From NCBI GenBank assembly GCA_903876815.1, contig CAIRBL010000009.1, positions 1 to 8,510 on the forward strand: DNA of 8,510 nucleotides, in the 5' to 3' direction. The notes beneath the pieces were generated by a model. The model was not told where the DNA came from. It searched no databases and saw nothing but the letters and a program-made list of their open reading frames with translations. Position 1 is the stretch's first letter, and every line of letters starts with the position of its first letter. Shown piece after piece: positions 1 through 6,655 of the stretch. The stretch is from an uncultured bacterium. GTDB taxonomy: Bacteria > Patescibacteriota > Patescibacteriia > UBA1558 > GWA2-36-10. The position numbers were made by a program, and so were the translations under genes.

Positions 1-180
1 AAAAAATATTCCCTTTTTTTGGATTGGCAATGGATGTATTCTTGGTGGCAGAGCTATAAAGAATATCATGATCAAGCAAAACTTTTTATTTTAGTTTTTA
101 AAGAAGCTGATAAGATTGTTGCTATAGCGCCATTTTTTATTGAAGACATTTTTTTGTTGGTTTCAAGTATAAAGTTTTAA
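1..180 (+). pseudogene. N-terminal fragment of a frameshifted BioF2/GNAT-like acyltransferase (5' end outside the window)
   Basis: The first frame is open from the window edge and reads about 59 residues before a TAA at 178-180. It contains a Trp-rich stretch (LDWQWMYSWWQSY, residues 7-19) followed by a strand ending VAIAPFFIE. This is the usual N-terminal pattern of the BioF2-like/Acetyltransf_6 GNAT family: a 'W..WW' helix, then 'grlvaiaPl'. The last dozen residues of the frame do not fit the family. The fit resumes in the +3 frame, which is open from position 144 into the larger coding region at 213-1031. The fragment is therefore read as the front of the same gene, separated by a one-base deletion in the T run at 149-155, and not as a separate small protein. 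No start codon is assigned, because the domain already begins before the first in-frame ATG at 34. Confidence 0.72.
149..155 (+). other. Frameshift site in a run of seven T
   Basis: The first frame carries the family pattern up to about 149, and the +3 frame carries it from about 153 onward. Adding a single T to the seven-T run makes one continuous reading: APFFIEDIFFVGFKYKVLNF. The site could be a real inactivating deletion, an assembly or sequencing error in a homopolymer, or a slippage site that restores the frame. Intact eight-base runs occur elsewhere in the window, for example eight T at 3273-3280 inside the fusion gene. Confidence 0.75.
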
Positions 181-212
181 ATTTTTTAGCTTCTAAAAAA
201 GAATCGCTTGGT

Positions 213-1031
213 TTGGATATTATTTATCAAGATGATTTAAAAGACCAAATATTGAAGAGTTTGTCAGATTTTTTATTAGCTAATAAAAAATATTGGGACT
301 TATTTTTTGTGAATTCAACTTTTCCAGGTAGTTTCATTAGACAAATGATTAAACAGAGCCAGTTTTTGTTTAGAGAAAAACAAGGTGTTTATTCTGACAT
401 TGATTTAAGGCAAGGTTGGGACACATATTTAAATCAATTACAGCCAAGAATGCGAACTAAAGTAAGAAAAATGCTAAAAGTAGCTGATCAGCAAGATTTA
501 AAAATGTTTTCAGCTGATAGATCTAATTTTTTAGATCATTTTTCTTCTTTAGTAAAGCTACATCAAAGCAGGTGGGTACAAAGTGGTGAAGATGGGGCTT
601 TTGGCGGTAAAAGATTGTATATTAAATTTTTTTTAGATTATTTATTACCAAGCTTTATTGATTCGGGCCAAGTTAGGATTTACACTTTATTAGATAAGGG
701 AAAATATATTGGCCATCAAATATACTTTATTGATCAAAATACTTTATATCTTTTTCAGGAAGGCTATGAATGGAATCAGCAGATATCTGATCCTGGCAAT
801 GTCTTACGCGCTTTGTTGATGCATGATTTAGCTGAACAAAAAAAGTATATATATAATTTTATGTCCGGCTGGACATTTCATAAGCAATCATGGGGCGCAA
901 ATGTTAAAACACACTATTTTATCAGATTTGCTCATTTTAATTTTAAGAATATTTTTTATTTTTTTAGTTATGGTATGGTGGAAAAATTATTGGGAAAGAT
1001 AAGGGGTTTACAAAATAAATTATCCAGATAA
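213..1031 (+). CDS. BioF2/GNAT-like (Acetyltransf_6) acyltransferase, main body of a frameshifted gene
   Basis: This is the larger part of a FemAB/CelD-like GNAT protein, a family that moves acyl or aminoacyl groups onto sugars or peptidoglycan-type substrates in the cytoplasm. Visible signs are a basic helix (RMRTKVRKMLK) at about residues 79-89, the 'LHQSRW' helix near 115-120, a strand pair of the type 'GKYIGHQIYF', and the C-terminal signature YNFMSGWTFHKQSWGAN at 214-230, matching the family's 'yDFlrG...yK..w' motif. The TTG at 213 is only the first near-start codon. The frame is open back to 144, and its upstream residues (YKVLNFLASKKESLGLDIIY) fit the family between the N-terminal fragment and this part. 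The true gene therefore starts left of the window, about 343 residues being visible after repair. The stop lies 4 bases before the next ATG, so it is probably co-transcribed with the glycosyltransferase. The acyl donor and acceptor are unknown. Confidence 0.8.
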   Translation: MDIIYQDDLKDQILKSLSDFLLANKKYWDLFFVNSTFPGSFIRQMIKQSQFLFREKQGVYSDIDLRQGWDTYLNQLQPRMRTKVRKMLKVADQQDLKMFSADRSNFLDHFSSLVKLHQSRWVQSGEDGAFGGKRLYIKFFLDYLLPSFIDSGQVRIYTLLDKGKYIGHQIYFIDQNTLYLFQEGYEWNQQISDPGNVLRALLMHDLAEQKKYIYNFMSGWTFHKQSWGANVKTHYFIRFAHFNFKNIFYFFSYGMVEKLLGKIRGLQNKLSR

Positions 1032-1035
1032 GAAT

Positions 1036-2145
1036 ATGAAAAAAGAAAATATTTTATTTTTTATAGATTCTTTAAAATCCATAGGTGGAGCTGAGCAAAT
1101 GTTTATTGACCAAGCTAATTATTTTGCTAAAGTAGGGGTGCCAACTTATTTTGCATTGTCACGCTCTCTCAAAAGAGATGACTTTAGTAAAGAGCTAGAG
1201 TTAAAAAATCCAGTTGAGTATTTTTTATTTGAAAACATTCTAGATATCAGGAGCTATTTTAAATTAAAAAAATATATTAAACAAAATAATATTAAGATAT
1301 TATACGCTTATTTAGACTATTCTAATATGGTGGCTCGAATAATGAAATTTTTTATGCCTAGTCTCAAAGTCATTATCGTTGAGCCGGGTGATCCTGGTCG
1401 CAAAAAAAAATGGATGCGGCAATTTGATTGGGTGCTAAATTTTTTTGTTTATAAGGTTTTTGCTATGTCCGATGCTATCAGCGAGCATTTAATAGCTTAC
1501 TTAAAAATTCATCGTAAAAAAATTTTAGGTATGCGTAATGGCGTGCACCAGATTTTATCTGATATTCAGGTAGAGGCTAAGTGGAAAAAATCTGATAAAA
1601 GTGAGTTTGTTTTATTTCACGTTGGTAATATGCGCACTGAAAATAAAGGACATGAGGCTTTTATTAAAACTATTAGGGAGATAACGGATCAAAGGCCAGA
1701 TATTAATGTCAAGTTAATTTTAGTGGGTGATGGTCACATGAAAGAAGATTTGGTAGATTTGGCTAAAAAATTAAATGTTTCTGATCGAGTTGTATTTACT
1801 GGTGCGGTGGCCCATAAGGCAATGAATGATTATTTTTTACAAGCTGATGTATTTTTGTTTAATTCTAGAACAGAAGGAGGAGCAGCTGGTATCATGGAGG
1901 CTACCTCGGCAGCTCTGCCAACTATTTCTTCAAATTTTACTTCGGTTCACGAGGTGGTACTAGAAGGAAAGACCGGTTGGATTATAGCTAGGGATGATGT
2001 AAAATCTTTTGTGAAGTATGTCATTCAACTACATGATGATAGAAATAAACGCATTGAGATGAGTAAAAATGCCTTTAAATTTTATAAAGAAAATTTTACT
2101 TATGATAAATTAGCTGATAAGTTTATAGAGGAAATTTATAGCTAA
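1036..2145 (+). CDS. GT4-family glycosyltransferase (GT-B fold)
   Basis: This is a retaining, nucleotide-sugar-dependent glycosyltransferase of the GT4 type (group 1), 369 residues long, which is normal for the family. The N-terminal Rossmann half starts with ILFFIDSLKSIGGAEQM (residues 6-22), where the GGAE loop is typical of acceptor-side GT-B domains. The C-terminal donor half begins at FHVGNMRTENKGHE (194-207), contains LILVGDG (227-233) and FTGAV, and carries the E-x7-E motif at E280 and E288 in SRTEGGAAGIMEA. That motif contacts the donor sugar phosphate. No membrane segment or signal peptide is evident, so it is probably cytoplasmic or peripheral on the membrane. ATG 1036 lies 4 bases after the preceding stop; only a weak AT-rich leader precedes it and there is no Shine-Dalgarno. 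It probably adds one sugar to a growing lipid-linked glycan. Donor and acceptor cannot be read from the sequence. Confidence 0.93.
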   Translation: MKKENILFFIDSLKSIGGAEQMFIDQANYFAKVGVPTYFALSRSLKRDDFSKELELKNPVEYFLFENILDIRSYFKLKKYIKQNNIKILYAYLDYSNMVARIMKFFMPSLKVIIVEPGDPGRKKKWMRQFDWVLNFFVYKVFAMSDAISEHLIAYLKIHRKKILGMRNGVHQILSDIQVEAKWKKSDKSEFVLFHVGNMRTENKGHEAFIKTIREITDQRPDINVKLILVGDGHMKEDLVDLAKKLNVSDRVVFTGAVAHKAMNDYFLQADVFLFNSRTEGGAAGIMEATSAALPTISSNFTSVHEVVLEGKTGWIIARDDVKSFVKYVIQLHDDRNKRIEMSKNAFKFYKENFTYDKLADKFIEEIYS

Positions 2146-2163
2146 TTTTCTTTCATTTTTATC

Positions 2164-2192
2164 TTGATTTTCACTCTTTATTATGGTATTAT
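2164..2192 (+). promoter_or_regulatory. Sigma70-type promoter with extended -10, upstream of the fusion gene
   Basis: TTGATT at 2164-2169 and TATTAT at 2187-2192 are separated by exactly 17 bases, and a TG at 2184-2185 gives an extended -10 element. Transcription would start near 2199-2200, leaving a leader of about 20 bases before ATG 2221. It lies in the only sizeable gap between plus-strand genes (2146-2220, 75 bases). It would drive the five-gene run ending at the terminator at 7430-7454. AT-rich sequence raises the chance of accidental matches, but the spacing and position are good. Confidence 0.62.
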
Positions 2193-2220
2193 ATGAGCAG
2201 TTTGTTATTAAATTTTAATT

Positions 2221-4152
2221 ATGAAAAAGAAAATTCTCATTACAGGAGGCATGGGTTTTATAGGGAAGTTTTTAACTAGAAAGTTACTAGAAAGAACAAA
2301 TAGTGACATCGTGATTGTTGATAATTTAGCAGCCAGCATGGCTGATATGGATATTATCAATAACCCAAGAGTGACGTTTTTTCAAAATGATCTGTCTGTT
2401 TGGCAAGTGCCAAATGGTGACAAGTACTATCAAATTTATCATCTAGCGGCACCAGTTGGACCAGTTAAGGTATTAGAGTATGCAGGTAGAATTGCTGGCA
2501 TCATTATTAGTCATTTAGAGAAGATGGCTGATTTAGCAATTACTATGGATGCTAAGCTTATGTTTATTTCTACCTCGGAGCTTTATGGAAAACACTCAGA
2601 AGGTAGGACACCAGAGCATGTAGATAAAACGGTGCCAGATAAAATTACCGTTCGCTTAGAATACGGTGTTGGTAAATTAATGGGAGAGATTGTGTTGAAA
2701 AATTTAAGTACCGCCAAACCATTAAAGTATAACGCCATTCGTCCATTTAATATTGTTGGTCCCCAGCAAAATGCTGAAAGTGGTTTTGTTATTCCAAGAT
2801 TTTTGCAAAAGGCTTTAGTTGGTGAGGATATCACTGTTTATGGAGATGGGAAAATGATTCGTACCTTTACGCATGTTGATGACTTTACAGATGCTTTGAT
2901 AGCAATTATGGATTCTGATATTTCGGGAGAGATATTTAATGTTGGTCACCCAGATAATTCTATTAGTATTTTTGAATTAGCAGAAAAGATTAAAAAAGCA
3001 ACTAATAGTAGTAGCAAAATAACTTTGGTTGATCCAAAAGTCTTATTTGGTAATACTTTTGAAGAAGCTTGGGATAAAGTGCCAGATGTTTCCAAGGTTA
3101 AAAGATTAATAAATTGGGAACCAAAATGGACATTGGATCAAATCATAGAACAGGCCGCGCAAGATAAGAATAAGTTTTTAGTTGATAAAACCGAAGGTGT
3201 TAAATTTGTTATTACAGTAGACACAGAGGCCGATTATCAAAAGAGCGGCGAAGATCCATTGAATATAAATAATTTTTTTTATTTACCAAGATTTCAGACA
3301 TTATGTGAAAAATATAATTTTATACCCACATATTTAATTACGCAAGAAATCGTGGATAATCCCAGAGCAACTGAATTATTACGTCAATGGCAAGCAGAGG
3401 GTAAAGCGGAAATTGGCGCACACTTACATCCTTGGACAACGCCGCCATTATCTGAAAAGGATAAGTATATGCGTTATCCGAGTGAATTATCTGATGAAGA
3501 GTTAAAAGCAAAATTAATTCATTTAACTGATAGTATCACAAATAACATTGGTAAAAAGCCATTGAGTTATCGTGCTGGTCGTTGGGGTTTTGATTTGAGA
3601 CAGGCTCATATTCTAAGCGATCTTGGCTATATAGTTGATTGTTCAGTAACCCCAAAAATTAGTTGGGCAAACATGAAAGGGGATCCAGAAAAGTTTGGTG
3701 GCCCCGATTTTAGTAGAGAGCAAATAAAGCCATACATGATTGACAAAACTTCTATTTTAGAGGTCCCCATGACTATTGTGTATACTGGTTTAGTTACTAG
3801 TGATGATAATTGGTTAGGTAAATTTTTTAATAGGCTCAAGGATGGTTTGATAAAAAATATTTTAAATAAATTATTTTTTCAAAAAAAATGGTTGCGCATT
3901 TTTCCTAATAGCGTAGAGAGCCATTGGTCCAAGATTTATAAAGCCGTACAGAATAATCACATAGATGTTTTAGAATTTATGATTCATTCTTCTGAGCTTG
4001 CTCTAGGCGCTAGTCGTCAGACAAAAACCGATGATCAAGTCGAATTTACATTTGCGCAGCTAGATCAATTATTTGCGTTTTTAGTCAATAAGAATGTCAA
4101 AGGTGCGAGCCTTAGCGATTTTGCTGTGAGATATAAAAGTAAAATTAAATAA
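2221..4152 (+). CDS. Bifunctional NAD-dependent epimerase/dehydratase fused to a WalW-like polysaccharide deacetylase
   Basis: The 643 residues hold two enzymes. Residues 1 to about 315 are an extended SDR nucleotide-sugar epimerase/dehydratase: the NAD-binding loop is GGMGFIG (9-15), a Ser/Thr cluster STSELYG lies at 117-123, the catalytic Y148-x3-K152 is in EYGVGK, and RPFNIVGP plus a 'fthVdD' segment follow. Residues from about 327 to 643 resemble the WalW branch of carbohydrate esterase family 4 (NodB-like deacetylases): TVDTEAD (D334, E336), GAHLHPWTTPP (H401, H403), YRAGRWG (R451, R454) and FMIHSSEL (H589). WalW-type proteins occur in LPS/O-antigen clusters, with function only inferred. 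Each half has about the length of the stand-alone family, and the frame is continuous with no internal stop. The likely role is to make a nucleotide sugar and then remove an acyl group from the sugar or glycan. ATG 2221 follows the promoter by about 20 bases without a Shine-Dalgarno. The exact sugar is unknown. Confidence 0.9.
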   Translation: MKKKILITGGMGFIGKFLTRKLLERTNSDIVIVDNLAASMADMDIINNPRVTFFQNDLSVWQVPNGDKYYQIYHLAAPVGPVKVLEYAGRIAGIIISHLEKMADLAITMDAKLMFISTSELYGKHSEGRTPEHVDKTVPDKITVRLEYGVGKLMGEIVLKNLSTAKPLKYNAIRPFNIVGPQQNAESGFVIPRFLQKALVGEDITVYGDGKMIRTFTHVDDFTDALIAIMDSDISGEIFNVGHPDNSISIFELAEKIKKATNSSSKITLVDPKVLFGNTFEEAWDKVPDVSKVKRLINWEPKWTLDQIIEQAAQDKNKFLVDKTEGVKFVITVDTEADYQKSGEDPLNINNFFYLPRFQTLCEKYNFIPTYLITQEIVDNPRATELLRQWQAEGKAEIGAHLHPWTTPPLSEKDKYMRYPSELSDEELKAKLIHLTDSITNNIGKKPLSYRAGRWGFDLRQAHILSDLGYIVDCSVTPKISWANMKGDPEKFGGPDFSREQIKPYMIDKTSILEVPMTIVYTGLVTSDDNWLGKFFNRLKDGLIKNILNKLFFQKKWLRIFPNSVESHWSKIYKAVQNNHIDVLEFMIHSSELALGASRQTKTDDQVEFTFAQLDQLFAFLVNKNVKGASLSDFAVRYKSKIK

Positions 4153-4167
4153 TTTATTAAATTTAGT

Positions 4168-4920
4168 ATGGATCTAGGTATTACAGGAAAAAAAGTTTTA
4201 GTCACTGGTGCAAGCCGTGGTTTGGGTTGTGAAATAGCAAAGCTTTTTGCACAAGAGGGTTGCAATGTTGGTGTTATAGCTAGAGACGAGAGTGCTTTGA
4301 AAAAAGTGGTCACTGAATTAGAAGGAGATGGGCACGCTTATTATGCGGCAGACTTATTAGAGATCAAACAATTAGAAGACGCTTTGGGCTATTTAGAAAA
4401 AAACGTTGGTGAATTTGATATAATAATCAATAATCTTGGTGGTTCTTTAGGCAGGTACAATGTTTTGAGTCCAAAAAATGATTGGTTAGAAATGTGGAAT
4501 TTTAATGTCGGTGTGGCTATTGAGATTAACAATAGATTGATTCCTAAGATGCAGGCAAAGGCTTGGGGCAGAGTTGTGCATGTATCTTCTATATCTGGTA
4601 GACATTTAAGGGGTAATCCCCCATATGCTTTGACGAAGAGTTGTTTAACTGATTATGCAAAAATTTTAGGTAGAGCAGTAGCTAAAGATGGTGTGATTGT
4701 TTCTTCTGTTTTGCCTGGTGCTTTTGTTTTTCAAGGCAGTTACTGGGATCAAGCTGGTAAAGAAGAGCCAGAAAAGCTAAGAGATTTTTTAAATCATTAT
4801 CAAAATATTGGACGTTTAGGCACGCCAAAGGAAATAGCTGCCTTTGTTGTTTTTTTGGCTTCAGCTCAGGCTACATTCGCAGCTGGCGCTGATGTGCCAA
4901 TTGATGGTGGTTCCGTTTAA
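4168..4920 (+). CDS. Classical short-chain dehydrogenase/reductase (FabG-like fold)
   Basis: This 250-residue protein is the standard length for a classical SDR and should reduce a ketone or oxidise an alcohol with NAD(P)H in the cytoplasm. The cofactor loop is TGASRGLG (13-20). The NNLGG segment replaces the usual NNAG strand motif. The catalytic set is S140, Y153 and K157 (the last two in YALTK), with the usual 13-residue Ser-Tyr spacing, and the PGA segment follows. The C-terminus ends in DGGSV, as in FabG relatives. It lies 15 bases after the fusion gene and 4 bases before the transketolase pair. A role in reducing or oxidising a sugar intermediate made with those enzymes is therefore more likely than fatty-acid synthesis, but this is inferred from context only. 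The ATG at 4168 has no Shine-Dalgarno, and the cofactor loop lies 12 residues in, as expected for the family. Confidence 0.92.
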   Translation: MDLGITGKKVLVTGASRGLGCEIAKLFAQEGCNVGVIARDESALKKVVTELEGDGHAYYAADLLEIKQLEDALGYLEKNVGEFDIIINNLGGSLGRYNVLSPKNDWLEMWNFNVGVAIEINNRLIPKMQAKAWGRVVHVSSISGRHLRGNPPYALTKSCLTDYAKILGRAVAKDGVIVSSVLPGAFVFQGSYWDQAGKEEPEKLRDFLNHYQNIGRLGTPKEIAAFVVFLASAQATFAAGADVPIDGGSV

Positions 4921-4924
4921 ACTT

Positions 4925-5728
4925 ATGGATACTAAAAAAATTGCTCAAAATATTAGGAAAAGGGTATTAAAAATGACATGTGAGGCACAATCACCGCATA
5001 TAAGTTCAATTTTTTCTATAGTTGATATTGTGACTATTTTATATTTCAAAATATTAAATTTAGATACTCAAAATCCAAGGTGGTTAAAAAGAGATAGATT
5101 TATCTTAAGCAAAGGTCATGCTGGTGCGGGTGTTTATGCTACTTTAGCAGAGAGAGGTTTTTTTGATGTTAATGAATTAGATAATTATTGTAAGAATGGA
5201 TCAAAATTTAGTGGTCATATTTCACATAAAAACATTCCAGGTGTAGAACTTTCGACCGGTGCTCTTGGTCATGGGCTGCCTGTAGCAAATGGTATGGCAT
5301 TAAATGCTAAGTTGAATCAGCAAGAACATAAAATTTTTGTACTTCTGTCTGATGGCGAATGCGACGAGGGGTCTGTCTGGGAAGCCGCTTTATTTGCTGG
5401 GCACCATAAACTAGATAATTTAGTAGTCATAATTGATTATAATAAGATTCAATGTATTGCTAAAACTCAAGATGTTTTAGACCTCGAGCCATTTGTTGAT
5501 AAATGGAAAAGCTTTGGCTTTATGGTCAAAGAAATTGATGGACATGATCACGAAGCTTTGGAGGGATGTTTTATGGAAGCTAAACAGACAAAAGGCCAGC
5601 CAACTTGTATCATAGCTCATACAATCAAAGGTAAGGGCGTTTCTTTTATGGAGAATGATAAAATTCTATGGCATTTTAGATCAGCTCAAGGTGAAGAATA
5701 TGATTGTGCATTAAAAGAATTAGCTTAA
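4925..5728 (+). CDS. Transketolase N-terminal (TPP-binding) subunit of a split transketolase
   Basis: This 267-residue protein carries the thiamine-diphosphate and metal site of transketolase, which moves a two-carbon ketol unit between sugar phosphates. Residues RDRFILSKGHA (H65) and ELSTGALGHG (108-117, H116) are the conserved active-site loops. SDGECDEGS (142-150) and N173 in DYNKIQ form the TPP motif; the first Gly of the usual GDG is Ser here, as in other split transketolases. Only this domain is present, and the pyrimidine-binding and C-terminal domains are the next gene, so both must assemble to work. The frame is open upstream into the SDR gene as far as 4844, but that part is unrelated out-of-frame sequence. 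The start is taken at ATG 4925, giving the family N-terminus, 4 bases after the SDR stop. In this locus it may serve surface-sugar synthesis rather than central metabolism, which is inference. Confidence 0.95.
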   Translation: MDTKKIAQNIRKRVLKMTCEAQSPHISSIFSIVDIVTILYFKILNLDTQNPRWLKRDRFILSKGHAGAGVYATLAERGFFDVNELDNYCKNGSKFSGHISHKNIPGVELSTGALGHGLPVANGMALNAKLNQQEHKIFVLLSDGECDEGSVWEAALFAGHHKLDNLVVIIDYNKIQCIAKTQDVLDLEPFVDKWKSFGFMVKEIDGHDHEALEGCFMEAKQTKGQPTCIIAHTIKGKGVSFMENDKILWHFRSAQGEEYDCALKELA

Positions 5729-5734
5729 AGATTT

Positions 5735-6652
5735 ATGAGAGATGGTTTTATAAAAGTTTTAACAGAGGTTGCGAAAAATAATCCAGAAGTGATGTTTTTA
5801 ACTGGAGATTTAGGTTTTAAAATTTTTGATAATTTTATTACTCAATGTCCAAAACAATTTTTAAATGTAGGCGTAGCCGAACAAAGCATGCTTGGTGTAG
5901 CCATGGGCATGTCTTTAGAAGGTCGAAGGGTCTTGGTTTATTCTATTGCAAATTTTCATATTTTTCGAGCTCTAGAACAAATTAGAAATGATGTTTGTTA
6001 TCATGAGGCTGATGTAAAAATAGTATCTACTGGTGGCGGTTTTGGTTATGGTACAGCCGGGATGAGTCATCACGCTACAGAGGATTTAAGTATCATGAGA
6101 GCTTTGCCGCATATGACAGTGTTGACTCCTGGTGACGCTTGGGAGGCTATTGGCGCCACTCAGTTTATGTTAAATAACAAGGGTCCATTTTATTTGTCTT
6201 TGGAAAAATCAAATATTAACTCGCAAAAAATTGATGAGGTTTTTGAATTTGGTAAAATTCGTCAATTAAGAGATGGTGCGGATTTGACATTAATATCTGT
6301 GGGGAGTGTTTTATCTGAAGTAGTTTTAGCAGCAGATATTTTAGCTAAAGAGAATATTTTTTGTCGTGTTTTGAGTGTGCATTGTTTGAAACCAATTGAT
6401 CAAGACGCTATTATTCGTGCTGCCAAAGAAACTGGAGGAATTATCACGATAGAAGAAAATAGTATTTTTGGGGGATTGGGTAGTACTGTGTCCGAAGTGT
6501 GCATGGAAAATAATGTGGGAAGTAAGAAATTTACTATGATGGGTTTACGCAATGAGTTTTCTGCTATTGTTGGTGATCCAACATATTTAAGGCACTATTA
6601 TAAATTAGATTCAGAGGCCATTATTGCGAAGGCGAAAAAATTATTAAAATAA
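5735..6652 (+). CDS. Transketolase C-terminal subunit (pyrimidine-binding and C-terminal domains)
   Basis: This 305-residue protein is the partner of the preceding gene, 6 bases downstream. The pyrimidine-binding domain shows LNVGVAEQSM with E49, the conserved glutamate that activates the thiamine ring. YSIANFHIFRALEQIRND and GYGTAGMSHHATEDLSIMR (H112, H113 in the MSHHATED loop) follow and bind substrate. The C-terminal domain begins near DLTLISVGSVLSEV and contains GGIITIEENSIFGGLG, the transketolase/DXS C-domain pattern. The length matches stand-alone C-terminal subunits of split transketolases. Together the two genes would reconstitute one transketolase active site at the subunit interface, with ketose and aldose phosphates as donor and acceptor. 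A specialised ketol transferase for a chain-extended or branched sugar is possible but cannot be told from the sequence. The start at 5735 has no Shine-Dalgarno. Confidence 0.95.
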   Translation: MRDGFIKVLTEVAKNNPEVMFLTGDLGFKIFDNFITQCPKQFLNVGVAEQSMLGVAMGMSLEGRRVLVYSIANFHIFRALEQIRNDVCYHEADVKIVSTGGGFGYGTAGMSHHATEDLSIMRALPHMTVLTPGDAWEAIGATQFMLNNKGPFYLSLEKSNINSQKIDEVFEFGKIRQLRDGADLTLISVGSVLSEVVLAADILAKENIFCRVLSVHCLKPIDQDAIIRAAKETGGIITIEENSIFGGLGSTVSEVCMENNVGSKKFTMMGLRNEFSAIVGDPTYLRHYYKLDSEAIIAKAKKLLK

Positions 6653-6655
6653 TTT

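Noticed and set aside
1..180. A separate small protein ending at 180
   Set aside because: Its family-like part joins to the downstream frame with one added base, and the last residues before the stop do not fit the family.
2146..2163. T-rich stretch after the glycosyltransferase as a terminator
   Set aside because: No GC hairpin precedes it, so I do not call a terminator there.
2583..2834. Minus-strand open frame of 83 residues within the epimerase
   Set aside because: It lies fully inside the strongly conserved epimerase/dehydratase domain and has no recognisable motif, so it is a shadow frame.
3627..3839. Minus-strand open frame of 70 residues within the deacetylase half
   Set aside because: It is the complement of conserved deacetylase sequence, with no own start signal or family pattern.
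4065..4313. Minus-strand open frame of 82 residues across the fusion gene and SDR junction
   Set aside because: It is antisense to two genes with clear motifs, including the SDR cofactor loop, and has no motif of its own.
4844..4924. An earlier start for the transketolase N-terminal gene inside the SDR gene
   Set aside because: The added 27 residues come from an out-of-frame read of conserved SDR codons, do not resemble transketolase, and would cause a long overlap. ATG 4925 gives the family N-terminus and a normal 4-base gap.
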